Counted from the first letter of the stretch, positions 35,006-43,873 are shown. The stretch is 48,792 nucleotides of DNA from Richelia sp. CSU_2_1 (GCA_012034575.1 JAAUPF010000032.1:1-48792), one strand, 5' to 3'. A program made the numbers and translations. The notes: a model not told the origin generated them from the sequence alone.

Positions 35006-35050
35006 GACAACTATCAACTCTCAACTGTCAACTGTCAACTCTCAACTGTT
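35006..35050. repeat. Heptamer repeat overlapping the end of the GNAT gene
   Basis: Six units of AACTCTC/AACTGTC. The stop codon of the minus-strand GNAT gene (35028-35030) lies inside the run, which also supplies its last residues VDS. Confidence 0.9.
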
Positions 35051-35609
35051 TAAAAAAATCTTCAGCGATAAGCCCGTAAGTTTTGAGATCCCAATGTCTG
35101 CCTTTAACAAATATATGCTGGCGCAAAATACCTTCCAATTGCATCCCCATTTTTTCCATCACGCGGGCCGAACCGATATTATTAATTTCGCACTTACCCT
35201 CAATTTTATTTAACTGCATTTCCCGAAAGCCGAATTCAACAGCCGCACTGACGGCCTCGCTCATGTATCCTTCGCCCCAATATTTGCGAGAAAGTGCGTA
35301 ACCGATTTCAGCACGACTGTGAGTCATGCTCCATTCTACAAACCCGCAAGTTCCGATAAATTTACGATCGCCCTTATGAATGATTCCCCAATCGACAAGC
35401 TCCCGCCTTTTGTACATTTTAATCAGCGACTTGACAAAAAATTTAGTATCTTCGATCGAATCGTGAGTTGACCACATCGTATATTCTGACACCTGCGGGT
35501 CCGAAGCATACTCAAATATATCCGCAACATCGTTGAACGCAATTTTTCTGAGCAGCAGCCGCTCAGTTTCGATCGTCGGTAAATTTGCTAATATATCGAG
35601 AAGTTTCAT
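35028..35609 (-). CDS. GNAT-family N-acetyltransferase (RimJ/RimL-like)
   Basis: A 193-residue acetyltransferase using acetyl-CoA. Typical parts are IETERLLLRKIAFNDVADIFEYASDP near the start, WGIIHKGDRKFIGTCGF near 73-90, the acetyl-CoA loop AEIGYALSRKYWGEGYMSEAV near 100-120, and NIGSARVMEKMGMQLEG near 145. The family modifies ribosomal proteins, antibiotics or amino acids; the substrate here is unknown. The C-terminal QLRVDS is encoded by the heptamer repeat and is probably an acquired end. Confidence 0.9.
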   Translation of the reverse strand: MKLLDILANLPTIETERLLLRKIAFNDVADIFEYASDPQVSEYTMWSTHDSIEDTKFFVKSLIKMYKRRELVDWGIIHKGDRKFIGTCGFVEWSMTHSRAEIGYALSRKYWGEGYMSEAVSAAVEFGFREMQLNKIEGKCEINNIGSARVMEKMGMQLEGILRQHIFVKGRHWDLKTYGLIAEDFFKQLRVDS

Positions 35610-35668
35610 TGTGACATCGCTGTGTATCGTGATACAGTTGAAAGCTAAAACCTAAAATTTTCAAACCG

Positions 35669-36559
35669 ATGGTTCCGATTAAATCTGGACGTTTTAACTG
35701 GTTGGATAACGAGTCGATCGCAGCTTGGACTTTTTTAGCCCCAGCTTTAGTATTGCTGGGCGCATTTTTAATCGGACCGATCGGTTATTTATTTTACCTC
35801 AGTTTTACCAGCGGCAGCTTTACCCAATCGGGCACCCGTTTAATTGGCTTAACAAACTACAAGCGCCTGTTAGACAACCCGGATTTTTGGCAAGTCCTCC
35901 AAAATACTATATATTTTACTGCTGCGACGGTTATTCCCAGCTTAATTATTCCCTTAGGTTTAGCAGTTTTGCTAAATCGAACATTTGCTTGGCGGGGAAT
36001 TCTCCGCACCGCCTATTTTATCCCCTCTATTACCTCATTAGTGGCAGTCGGTTTGGGTTGGCGGTGGTTGTTTCAAACTGACGGTCCGGTTAATTATATA
36101 CTGGGGGCGATCGGCTTAAATCCGGTGCCTTGGCTGAGCAGCACGGTTTGGGCTATGCCAGTTTTAATTCTGTTAAGTATTTGGAAACAATTAGGCTTTA
36201 ATATGGTAGTATTTTTGGCCGGATTGCAAGCAATCCCGGTCAACCGCTACGAAGCTGCAGAATTGGATGGCGCGAATGATTGGCAGCAATTTTGGCACAT
36301 TACTTTACCCGGTTTGCGACCGACTTTAGTATTTGCTACCGTTACCACTGCGATTTTTACCCTGCGGAGTTTCGAGCAAGTTTACGTCATCACCGGAGGC
36401 GGTCCTTTGAACTCAACTAATTTGTTAGTTTACTACATTTACGAGCAAGCTTTCGCACAATTTGATTTCGGCTATGCTGCCGCCGCTGCAACTTTGTTGA
36501 TGGCAGTAGCTTTGATATTAGTTTACATTCAGCTTCGAGTTTGGGGCGAGGATTCTTAA
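35669..36559 (+). CDS. Carbohydrate ABC transporter permease (MalF/UgpA type)
   Basis: A 296-residue inner membrane permease with six hydrophobic helices, the first at about 17-40 (WTFLAPALVLLGAFLIGPIGYLF). The ATPase-coupling EAA loop is EAAELDGANDWQQFWHITLPGLRP near 195. VITGGGPLNSTNLLVYYIYEQAF near 245 is characteristic of sugar permeases of this class. A functional importer needs a second permease, a binding protein and an ATPase; none is adjacent, so they must be elsewhere. The substrate is a sugar or glycerol-phosphate-like compound (inference). Confidence 0.93.
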   Translation: MVPIKSGRFNWLDNESIAAWTFLAPALVLLGAFLIGPIGYLFYLSFTSGSFTQSGTRLIGLTNYKRLLDNPDFWQVLQNTIYFTAATVIPSLIIPLGLAVLLNRTFAWRGILRTAYFIPSITSLVAVGLGWRWLFQTDGPVNYILGAIGLNPVPWLSSTVWAMPVLILLSIWKQLGFNMVVFLAGLQAIPVNRYEAAELDGANDWQQFWHITLPGLRPTLVFATVTTAIFTLRSFEQVYVITGGGPLNSTNLLVYYIYEQAFAQFDFGYAAAAATLLMAVALILVYIQLRVWGEDS

Positions 36560-37180
36560 TTGGATGAAAATTAATTTGTAGAGTAGTACCTCCGTCTTTA
36601 CTTTTAACAAATTTAAAGTTAATCCAAAATCAGCGTTAACTCCTCGATAGGCTCTCCCTATCTCCGTACTCTCTGCGCTCTCTGCGTTTAATTATAACTG
36701 ATGTATTTAACGCAGATTTATCTCATACAAAATAAGTTTTTATATTCCCTTGATGATTTAATAAAAGTTCAAAAACCACCAGATATCAAACCCGATTTAA
36801 CAGTTTCTCCCGCAAACAAACATTCCGATTTTCCGCGATCGCGACTGCGATGCTAAGCCTTCAGAATGTGTTGTCCGGTTCCCCCCTTCTTAAGCTATGC
36901 TAGGGGGGATCTGGGTCGAACGATCGCACAGCAGTCTCTGGCTGAATTTGACTTTAAGTTGACACCTACTAAAAATACTGTGTCTCTAGCGTTATATATC
37001 TAAGGACACAGCAGTGCCGTGTCCCTACCATCTGTCCCTTCTCTGGCAAGCCCGATGTCCGATCGTTCAATGTTGAGAAAAATATCAAGATTGTAATTTT
37101 TAAAGCCTTAATTATAAAGAAAGAAGTAAAATATAAAACTTACAATCGGAAATCATAATTAGTTTGAGGAAAAAAATCTC
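36560..37180. other. Long leader region upstream of ilvB
   Basis: 620 bp without a gene. It holds CTCTGCGCTCTCTGCG (about 36668-36684, also near 9670), a CCCCCC/GGGGGG hairpin at about 36880-36910, and a palindrome GGACACAGCAGTGCCGTGTCC (37004-37024). The last 100 bp are AT-rich and probably hold the ilvB promoter, with GAGGA ten bases before the GTG start. I find no leader peptide or T-box. Confidence 0.45.
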
Positions 37181-38902
37181 GTGCAATTAAAAACTAAAGT
37201 AGCCGTCAGGCGTGCCACAGGTGGATTTGCTCTAATTGACAGTTTAAAGCGTCACGGCGTCAAACATATTTTTGGCTATCCCGGCGGCGCAATTCTGCCA
37301 CTTTACGACGAACTCTACCGCGCTGAAGCTGAAGGCGGCATCAAACACATCCTAGTGCGCCACGAGCAAGGTGCCGCCCACGCGGCTGACGGATACGCCC
37401 GCGCTACCGGACAAGTAGGGGTTTGCTTTGCTACTTCAGGCCCCGGCGCGACTAACTTAGTAACGGGTATCGCCACAGCCCACATGGATTCGATCCCGAT
37501 GGTGATCGTAACCGGTCAAGTCGCCCGTCCCGCGATCGGCACCGATGCGTTTCAGGAAACCGATATCTACGGCATTACTCTGCCCATTGTCAAGCATTCC
37601 TATGTAGTGCGCGACCCGAGAGATATGTCGAGAATTGTAGCTGAAGCTTTCCACATCGCAAGTACCGGACGCCCCGGGCCAGTGTTGATTGACGTACCCA
37701 AGGATGTGGGCTTGGAAGAATTCGACTACCTGCCGGTGGAACCTGGGGCGGTGAGAATTCCGGGCTACCGGCCGACTACGAAGGGAAATCCACGGCAAAT
37801 CAATCAAGCAATTCAATTGTTGAAGGCTGCGGAACGTCCTTTGCTGTACGTCGGCGGCGGGGCGATTTCTGCTGGAGCCCACGAAGAAATTAAAGAATTG
37901 GCACAGTTGTTCCACTTGCCCGTTACCACAACGCTGATGGGCAAAGGCGCTTTTGACGAAAATCATCCCCTATCTGTAAAAATGCTGGGGATGCACGGAA
38001 CGGCCTATGCTAATTTTGCTGTCAGCGAGTGCGATTTGCTGATCGCCGTGGGAGCGAGATTTGACGATCGCGTGACGGGTAAATTAGACGAGTTTGCTTC
38101 TCGCGCTAAGGTGATTCACATCGATATTGATCCTGCTGAAGTTGGCAAAAACCGCGGCCCGGAAGTGCCGATCGTCGGAGATGTCCGCCAAGTATTGATC
38201 GATTTGCTGCGCCGCTGTCGGGAAATCGGAGTTTCCGGCAAGCCAGAACTGACAAAAGCATGGCACGATCGGATCGATCGCTGGAAGCACGACTATCCGC
38301 TAGTCGTACCCCACTACCCAGAAGTTTTATCCCCGCAAGAGGTGATTTCGGAGTTGGGATCTCAAGCGCCCGATGCTTACTACACCACCGATGTCGGCCA
38401 ACATCAAATGTGGGCGGCGCAATTTTTAAACAACGGCCCGCGCCGCTGGATTTCCAGCGCCGGCTTGGGAACGATGGGCTACGGACTGCCGGCGGCAATG
38501 GGCGCGAAAATGGCCCTGCCTCACGAACAAGTAATTTGCATTGCCGGTGATGCCAGCGTGCAGATGAACATTCAAGAGTTGGGAACCCTAGCACAGTACG
38601 GCATTAATGTCAAGACCGTAATTGTCAATAACGGTTGGCAGGGCATGGTGCGGCAGTGGCAGCAAGCCTTCTACGGAGAGCGCTATTCGTCATCCAACAT
38701 GGAAGTGGGGATGCCGGATTTTGTGATGCTAGCAGCAGCTTACGGGGTGAAGGGAATCGCAGTTTCGCGCCCCGAAGAGTTGAAAAGTGCGATCGCCGAA
38801 ATGTTGGCCCACGACGGCCCGGTACTCTTGAACGCCAAGGTAACTAGAGACGAAAACTGCTATCCGATGGTAGCTCCCGGCAAGAGTAACGCGCAATGGT
38901 AG
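37181..38902 (+). CDS. ilvB: Acetolactate synthase large (catalytic) subunit
   Basis: Thiamine-diphosphate enzyme of branched-chain amino acid synthesis, making acetolactate from pyruvate. The 573-residue protein has the TPP glutamate in [18 protein letters not shown] near 60, [22 protein letters not shown] near 88, the FAD domain at about 200-350 ([15 protein letters not shown]), and the TPP/Mg motif [15 protein letters not shown]...[12 protein letters not shown] near 450-490. The start is GTG at 37181, supported by GAGGA. The regulatory subunit ilvN is not adjacent. A zinc-ribbon gene overlaps its stop codon by seven bases. Confidence 0.97.
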   Translation: MQLKTKVAVRRATGGFALIDSLKRHGVKHIFGYPGGAILPLYDELYRAEAEGGIKHILVRHEQGAAHAADGYARATGQVGVCFATSGPGATNLVTGIATAHMDSIPMVIVTGQVARPAIGTDAFQETDIYGITLPIVKHSYVVRDPRDMSRIVAEAFHIASTGRPGPVLIDVPKDVGLEEFDYLPVEPGAVRIPGYRPTTKGNPRQINQAIQLLKAAERPLLYVGGGAISAGAHEEIKELAQLFHLPVTTTLMGKGAFDENHPLSVKMLGMHGTAYANFAVSECDLLIAVGARFDDRVTGKLDEFASRAKVIHIDIDPAEVGKNRGPEVPIVGDVRQVLIDLLRRCREIGVSGKPELTKAWHDRIDRWKHDYPLVVPHYPEVLSPQEVISELGSQAPDAYYTTDVGQHQMWAAQFLNNGPRRWISSAGLGTMGYGLPAAMGAKMALPHEQVICIAGDASVQMNIQELGTLAQYGINVKTVIVNNGWQGMVRQWQQAFYGERYSSSNMEVGMPDFVMLAAAYGVKGIAVSRPEELKSAIAEMLAHDGPVLLNAKVTRDENCYPMVAPGKSNAQW

Positions 38903-39015
38903 GTTTGCCGGAACGCAGCGCATTGGAAACAGCCGAGTTAATTTATTGTCCTAGCTGCGAGGCAAAGAATGTTTCTAGCAATAAGTTTTGTCCTGAATGC
39001 GGGACGAAACTTTAA
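38896..39015 (+). CDS. 39-residue zinc-ribbon microprotein overlapping ilvB
   Basis: The ATG lies in ATGGTAG, whose TAG is the ilvB stop, so translation is probably coupled by reinitiation. The peptide of 39 residues has four Cys in two pairs, YCPSCEAKN (C18, C21) and FCPECGTKL (C32, C35), the classic zinc-ribbon spacing of CxxC-x10-CxxC. About 16 residues without homology to anything I know precede it. Stand-alone zinc ribbons usually bind nucleic acid or a protein partner; the function here is unknown. A 9-bp hairpin follows 19 bp after the stop. Confidence 0.72.
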   Translation: MVGLPERSALETAELIYCPSCEAKNVSSNKFCPECGTKL

Positions 39016-39034
39016 GGCAGTCGATCGAATTTTA

Positions 39035-39056
39035 GGGCTTTCCCCAAGGAAAGCCC
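39035..39056. terminator. Hairpin between converging transcripts
   Basis: A perfect 9-bp stem GGGCTTTCC/GGAAAGCCC with a CCAA loop sits between the zinc-ribbon gene and the converging OB-fold gene. No T-run follows on the plus strand and only a weak one on the minus strand, so termination is possible rather than certain. Confidence 0.5.
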
Positions 39057-39064
39057 GTACTATG

Positions 39065-39433
39065 TCAATCTCTGCCTCTACCACCGGCCCAAGGCGGGCG
39101 GCCGGGGCCGTTGCGAATTTGAATGACTTCACCATTCTGCCGCCGGATCGAATAAGCATCAAAATCGTCATCGTCGTAATCGCCGACAACACTTACTTTT
39201 TCTCCAACCCGGAGGTTGATTTGTCGGTACCAGCGCGGGCCTGCATCAACGATGATTTCTCCGGTACCGTCGCTGAGGATAAATTCATTGCCGACAACGC
39301 TGGTGATTGTGCCGGAAATGGTGGTGCCGCGGTGGCGCTGCAACTCTTGAATCGAAGTTTGCGCTAGCGCCGGACCTTGCAGGTTGAGGGTGAAAACAGC
39401 GCAAGTACAGGCGAGTAAAATGATTTTTTTCAT
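39065..39433 (-). CDS. Exported OB-fold (BOF/YgiW-like) protein
   Basis: A 122-residue protein with a signal peptide (about 1-24, KKIILLACTCAVFTLNLQGPALAQ) and an OB-fold domain (about 25-105) resembling the BOF family of YgiW/VisP and YdeI: ISGTITSVVGNEFILSDGTGEIIVDAG, then GEKVSVVGDYDDDDFDAYSI. BOF proteins are periplasmic stress proteins. The tail PGRPPWAGGRGRD is Gly/Arg-rich. The ATG at 39433 is preferred over an in-frame TTG upstream. It lies 81 bp behind the RppB-like kinase gene on the same strand, an arrangement resembling ygiW next to qseBC in enterobacteria. Confidence 0.82.
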   Translation of the reverse strand: MKKIILLACTCAVFTLNLQGPALAQTSIQELQRHRGTTISGTITSVVGNEFILSDGTGEIIVDAGPRWYRQINLRVGEKVSVVGDYDDDDFDAYSIRRQNGEVIQIRNGPGRPPWAGGRGRD

Positions 39434-39514
39434 GGGTATCAAAAATGCTGAATGATGCTTTCGAGCTATGAGTTTGTAGCATAGACAGCAATTATGGCCA
39501 AAAAATGACAGCAG

Positions 39515-41053
39515 TCAAATCGGCAATTCGATCGTAAAAGTTGTACCTTCTCCGACAACGCTGCTGGCGGTGATTTTACCTCCTTGAACTTGCACGATTT
39601 GTTGCGCGATCGCAAGTCCCAAACCAAAACCTCCTGTAGTGCGCGATCGCACTTTATCTACTCGATAAAAGCGCTCAAAAATCCGGGGCAAATCCACCTC
39701 GGGAATTCCGATGCCTGTATCTTTAACTTCAATAAAAGCTTGCCGGTAGCCGGCGTACAGGGAAATTTCTACACTACCTCCCGCCGGAGTGTACTTGCAA
39801 GCATTTTGTACTAAATTAAATACTGCTTGACTCAATAAATCCGGCTCAGCTTTCACCTTAATCGGTGTGGCGGGTAAATTTACTTGCAAATTGATATTTT
39901 GTGCTGTTGCTTGAACTCGATACTCTGCCGACAATTTACCCAACCACTCGCGCAAGTCAACCTCAACTAAAGTTTCTGGAGAACTTTCGCTCCGAGCCAA
40001 AAACAGGAGATTTCCTACTAAATTGCTCATTGATTTAGCAATTTCAACTACCTTCTGCAATCGCTGGCGCGGTTGTACAGAATCTCCTTCAAATGCCAGC
40101 AATCCCACTTGAGCGTTGCTCAAAATAGCTGCTAGCGGTGCCCGCAGTTCGTGGGAAGCATTAGCAGTAAATCGCTGCAATTGTTCGCAAGCAATTTGCA
40201 GTTTTTGATTTGCCAATTCGGCGCTCGATCGAGCGGCCTCTAATTTAACATTACTTTCCCGCAAGCAAGCTCTTTCTAAATAAAGTTCTCGCTCCATTTT
40301 GCTGAATAAATCAACCGTCACCAAGCCGCCAACTGTCCCAACTAAAGCCCACAAATAAAGCATCACCCAACTCAGTTGGCGGTAAAATTCTAAATGTGCT
40401 TGACGCTCCCTTAACAAGCGTTCTTCTGTCGCAGCAAATGTATCGATTTTGGCTCTCGTTTCATCCATAAATATTTTACTCTCTTCCAACCAGTAATAGA
40501 GTTGATTGGTAGAAAAACGACCCGGAAATGACGGTCGATCGTCCTCACAATAGCCATATTTTTCGCAATCTTTGTCTGATTTCTGGTCTCGCTTTTTTCC
40601 GTTCTTATTATTACGATATTTAGGATGGATCGGAGCGTTCATTTGAGTGAGTTTTATCTCCATAACGCTGAGAGTTTGCTGCGTCAATAATTGTATATCC
40701 TTCAAAAAATGAGTTTGTTGGTAATTGTCAGCAACTAAAAGTTCCAGCGTTTTAAGAGAGTCAGGAATTCTAGCCGTTGCCTGAGTATAAGGTCTCAAAA
40801 AATCAGGTTTTCCCGTCATCGCATAACCTCTAACTCCTGTTTCTGCATCTACTAACGCTGTCACCAATCTTTTGGTTTCCAGCCGCACTTTTTGAGTGTG
40901 CTGCACCCAAGATTCATCTTCCACCAGACTGATTTTCAACCAAAATGTAGTCATTAAAGTAGCAATCAAACAGGCGATCGGAATAGCAATAATAAAAATT
41001 CCCCGCCTTCGAGTTGATAGATCGATCCAGAGTCGATCGACAGAACTTTTCAT
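39515..41053 (-). CDS. Sensor histidine kinase with CHASE3 domain (RppB/NrsS-like)
   Basis: A 512-residue membrane kinase. TM1 is at about 19-39 and TM2 at about 227-248; the extracytoplasmic CHASE3 domain between them shows LVDAETGVRGYAMTGKPDFLRPY. Within CHASE3, residues about 139-180 are a charged insert (Asn/Lys-rich, with Cys163 and Cys169 and an acidic CEDD) that is unusual for the domain. The cytoplasmic part has the H-box with His301 (NASHELRAPLAA), the N-box (FNLVQNACKYTPAGG) and G-boxes (VKDTGIGIPE, GFGLGLAIAQQIV). It is encoded 12 bp downstream of its response regulator. Relatives respond to metals, redox or light; the signal is not known here. Confidence 0.93.
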   Translation of the reverse strand: MKSSVDRLWIDLSTRRRGIFIIAIPIACLIATLMTTFWLKISLVEDESWVQHTQKVRLETKRLVTALVDAETGVRGYAMTGKPDFLRPYTQATARIPDSLKTLELLVADNYQQTHFLKDIQLLTQQTLSVMEIKLTQMNAPIHPKYRNNKNGKKRDQKSDKDCEKYGYCEDDRPSFPGRFSTNQLYYWLEESKIFMDETRAKIDTFAATEERLLRERQAHLEFYRQLSWVMLYLWALVGTVGGLVTVDLFSKMERELYLERACLRESNVKLEAARSSAELANQKLQIACEQLQRFTANASHELRAPLAAILSNAQVGLLAFEGDSVQPRQRLQKVVEIAKSMSNLVGNLLFLARSESSPETLVEVDLREWLGKLSAEYRVQATAQNINLQVNLPATPIKVKAEPDLLSQAVFNLVQNACKYTPAGGSVEISLYAGYRQAFIEVKDTGIGIPEVDLPRIFERFYRVDKVRSRTTGGFGLGLAIAQQIVQVQGGKITASSVVGEGTTFTIELPI

Positions 41054-41065
41054 AGTAAATATTGA

Positions 41066-41743
41066 TTATTCTGGTAGCGGAGTCAGGCGATAGCCCGCGC
41101 CGTAGACAGTTTGAATCCATGCCGATGCTCCTATTACTTGCAGTCGCTGCCGCAGCCTGCGGATCGAAGTAGCAACGGCGTTGCTTTCCGGTTCTTCTCC
41201 CCACTGCCACAGGGATTGTTCTATGAGATCGCGAGTTTTAATTTGATGGGGATGGCGCATCAGATATTCTAACAGTTGAAACTCGCGCACAGAGAGCTGC
41301 ACTTGCATGGATTGTCGTTCAACTTTCATGGTTGCTAAATCTAGCTGCAAGTCTCCCAAACGCAGAATATCTCCAGTCCAAAGGGGCGATCTTCTGCCTA
41401 AAGCTCTCACCCGCGCCAGCAATTCAATAACATCAACGGGTTTAACTAAATAATCATCGGCTCCAGCATCTAAACCTAGCACTTTATCGGTAGTAGTATC
41501 TTTGGCAGTGAGCATTAAAATTGGTGCTGTTTTGCCAGATTGTCGGTAGCGCCTGCAAACTTCTATGCCGCTTAATTTTGGCAGCATCCAGTCGAGAATC
41601 AATAAATCGTATTTTTTTTCAGATATCAGCCACTCGGCTGTTTCTCCATCTTCGACTGCATCGACTACATTACCGGTTTGAGATAGTGCAGCCTGCAGGG
41701 GTTCTCTCTGCTCTGGGTCGTCTTCTACCAGTAGGATTCTCAT
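41066..41743 (-). CDS. rppA: OmpR-family response regulator (RppA/NrsR-like)
   Basis: A 225-residue regulator. The receiver has the acidic pocket VEDDPEQ near 7-10, the phosphoacceptor Asp51 (LLILDWMLPK) and Lys in YLVKPVD near 101. The C-terminal winged helix is of the OmpR/PhoB type (LSVREFQLLEYLMRHP, SIRRLRQRL, WIQTVYGAGYRL). It is the first gene of a minus-strand operon with the kinase gene (12-bp gap) and probably the OB-fold gene. Name by similarity to cyanobacterial RppA. Confidence 0.93.
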   Translation of the reverse strand: MRILLVEDDPEQREPLQAALSQTGNVVDAVEDGETAEWLISEKKYDLLILDWMLPKLSGIEVCRRYRQSGKTAPILMLTAKDTTTDKVLGLDAGADDYLVKPVDVIELLARVRALGRRSPLWTGDILRLGDLQLDLATMKVERQSMQVQLSVREFQLLEYLMRHPHQIKTRDLIEQSLWQWGEEPESNAVATSIRRLRQRLQVIGASAWIQTVYGAGYRLTPLPE

Positions 41744-41911
41744 GGTATTTATTGCAGCAAAAAACTACAGTTTGGCAGTTAAAGTTGTGGTTGAAACCGC
41801 ACGCCGCACAAACAAAGTCACCGGGCGCTGGCTGGTGCATCAAGGGGCTTGGCAACCCAGATTTGGCATTACCATTTGCCCGATCGAACACTATCAAATC
41901 CTCTTGCCATT

Positions 41912-42751
41912 TTACTGTTTTTCTGGCTTTTTGTCAGACTTTTGCTTTGCCAGCATTGCTTTAGCTTGCCGCCACAGGGCATCTAATTCTTCAGGCGGAT
42001 AATCGGAAAGCGGTCGATCGCACGCAGCTTCCACCTGGGTAAAACGCTGCACGAATCGCTCGTTTGTCCCCCGCAAAGCCTCGGACGGATCTAAATCGTA
42101 CCAACGCGCTAAATGAATCAAACAAAATAGCATATCGCCCAATTCTGACTGTTGCGCTGCTTTATCTTCATGTTTGAGAGCGAATTCAAATTCTGCCATT
42201 TCTTCGTGAAATTTATCCCACACACCCTCTACATTATCCCAATCAAAACTTACGTCAGCAGCTTTTTGAGAAATCTTCATTCCCGCAGTTAGCGGAGGTA
42301 AAATGCGAGCGTAACGGTTCATTTTAGCGGCTAAAGGTGGCAGTTGGGAACTGTTGCTTTTTTCTGTGGCTTTAATTTTTTCCCAGTTTTGGTGAACTTC
42401 ATCAACGCTGTCAACTCGCACATCTCCGAAGACATGGGGATGTCGGCGGATCAGTTTTTCGGTAATGTTTTCGGCAATTTCAGCTAAGGTAAATTGACTG
42501 AATTCGCTGGCAATTTGCGCTTGCAAAATTACTTGTAACAGCAAATCGCCAAGTTCTTCCGCGATCGCACTTTTATCTCCGCCGCGAATTGCATCGGCAA
42601 CTTCGTAAGCTTCCTCAATTACATAGGGAATTAAAGTTTCGGGAGTTTGCGCCAAATCCCAAGGACAGCCGCCATCGGGCGATCGTAATTTTGCCACAAC
42701 TTCAATTAAACGTTCGATCGCCCGGAGCGATTCACTGTGAGAATTAGACAT
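41912..42751 (-). CDS. mazG: Nucleoside triphosphate pyrophosphohydrolase MazG
   Basis: Hydrolyses non-canonical or excess NTPs to NMP and pyrophosphate. The 279-residue protein has two MazG domains. The first shows DGGCPWDLAQTPETLIPYVIEEAYEV near 28-52 and EELGDLLLQVILQA near 65; the second shows EEMAEFEFAL and ELGDMLFCLIHLARW near 185-220. RHPHVFGDV near 98 is family-typical. A Lys-rich C-terminus (about 20 residues) extends beyond the usual end. The start at 42751 is directly preceded by GGAAGAA heptamers. Confidence 0.96.
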   Translation of the reverse strand: MSNSHSESLRAIERLIEVVAKLRSPDGGCPWDLAQTPETLIPYVIEEAYEVADAIRGGDKSAIAEELGDLLLQVILQAQIASEFSQFTLAEIAENITEKLIRRHPHVFGDVRVDSVDEVHQNWEKIKATEKSNSSQLPPLAAKMNRYARILPPLTAGMKISQKAADVSFDWDNVEGVWDKFHEEMAEFEFALKHEDKAAQQSELGDMLFCLIHLARWYDLDPSEALRGTNERFVQRFTQVEAACDRPLSDYPPEELDALWRQAKAMLAKQKSDKKPEKQ

Positions 42752-42866
<115 letters not shown>

Positions 42867-42948
42867 GTCGTCAGGAAAAAGGAAGAGGGGAGAGGGAAGT
42901 GTTTAGCAATCCGGATCTTACTTTTAATTAGGTGAACTTACTTAAAAT

Positions 42949-43539
42949 TTACTTTCGAGATTTGGCAGGCGGACGGCTTGTCGGTTTGCGCCGGGGCCTT
43001 TTGATTTTCGATCGAGAGTGCAATCCGCTCCATCCTTGCTTTTTGAACCTTTTGTACGCCGAACCGCTCCAATCGCTCAGATAGTGGCTCATAGCGCCCA
43101 ATTCTAAACCGACATAAACGGCAAACATTTCAGTACGGTGTTCCCAGATCGATCGCCCGTAATTTGCCGTCGCCTCCTCCCAATTCCACCTCACATTCCC
43201 GACTTTTTCAGCAATTGCTGCCCCGCAGATCCCTAACAGCAGTATCCAACTAGCGAGGTAAAGTACGCGCAAAGCAGTGCCAATCAGGGGGCCGTGGGAC
43301 AGAAAAGAGCGGTGGTTCAGGCTTTTTTGGTAGGGAAGCCAGATCGATCGAAACCATCCCCAGCGTTGATACTGACAGGAATAGATATCTAAGTCAGGGC
43401 CGAACATCAGCCCGCCAAACAAATAGCTGCCGGAAACGAGCAAAGTTAGATTGCTGCTCTGAGTCTGGCCAAAAGCGAGTGCTGCCACTGCAGGCAAACA
43501 CCAGAGAGTTATGCGATCGTGCGTGCGGCCAGAGGGCAT
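42949..43539 (-). CDS. DUF2227 putative metal-binding membrane protein
   Basis: A 196-residue protein of the DUF2227 family. It begins MPSGRTHDRITLWCLP, has hydrophobic segments at about 12-50 and 85-110, and contains candidate metal ligands His7/Asp8, DLDIYS near 49-52, LNHRSFLSHGP near 74-82, and HYLSDW near 157. The C-terminal 35 residues are strongly basic (Lys/Arg/Pro). Its function is not established. It is divergent from tRNA-Val. Confidence 0.88.
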   Translation of the reverse strand: MPSGRTHDRITLWCLPAVAALAFGQTQSSNLTLLVSGSYLFGGLMFGPDLDIYSCQYQRWGWFRSIWLPYQKSLNHRSFLSHGPLIGTALRVLYLASWILLLGICGAAIAEKVGNVRWNWEEATANYGRSIWEHRTEMFAVYVGLELGAMSHYLSDWSGSAYKRFKKQGWSGLHSRSKIKRPRRKPTSRPPAKSRK

Positions 43540-43560
43540 TGAAAATTGATGATTTTTTAC

Positions 43561-43589
43561 TTGATATTTTTAGGTAACAGTGTTATGAT
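43561..43589 (+). promoter_or_regulatory. Sigma70-type promoter of tRNA-Val
   Basis: TTGATA (43561-43566) and TATGAT (43584-43589) are separated by exactly 17 bases and end 20 bases before the tRNA start. Confidence 0.7.
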
Positions 43590-43609
43590 ATATCGGTGCG
43601 ATCGAAATT

Positions 43610-43681
43610 GGGCGGTTAGCTCAGCGGTAGAGCGCCTGCCTTACAAGCAGGATGCCACAGGTTCAAATCCTGTACCGCCCA
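43610..43681 (+). tRNA. tRNA-Val (anticodon UAC)
   Basis: The 72-base cloverleaf has acceptor arms GGGCGGT and ACCGCCC, D arm GCTC/GAGC, anticodon stem CCTGC/GCAGG with loop CTTACAA (anticodon TAC), and T arm ACAGG/CCTGT with loop TTCAAAT. The discriminator is A; CCA is not encoded. A strong promoter precedes it and a strong terminator follows. Confidence 0.97.
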
Positions 43682-43696
43682 TTCTAATTATTTCTG

Positions 43697-43729
43697 AAAC
43701 CCTTGATAAATCAAGGGTTTTGCTTTTTT
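43697..43729 (+). terminator. Intrinsic terminator of tRNA-Val
   Basis: A perfect 10-bp stem (43697-43706 with 43711-43720) has a TAAA loop and a T-rich tail TGCTTTTTT. Confidence 0.9.
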
Positions 43730-43873
43730 CAGATGCCCGTGACTCCCGCTCTTGAATACAAATTGACCGCTAAATGAAACTGACGCTAAATTAATTGCAC
43801 CCGAAAATATGCAAAAAATATTTGCCTTTCCTTGAGACTTGTGATACCATTAAATGTTAGAGTGAAAAAACGC

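Noticed and set aside
36560..37180. Possible T-box, leader peptide attenuator or riboswitch upstream of ilvB
   Set aside because: No small frame rich in Leu, Val or Ile codons with a terminator/antiterminator pair was found; the hairpins present are dispersed repeats.
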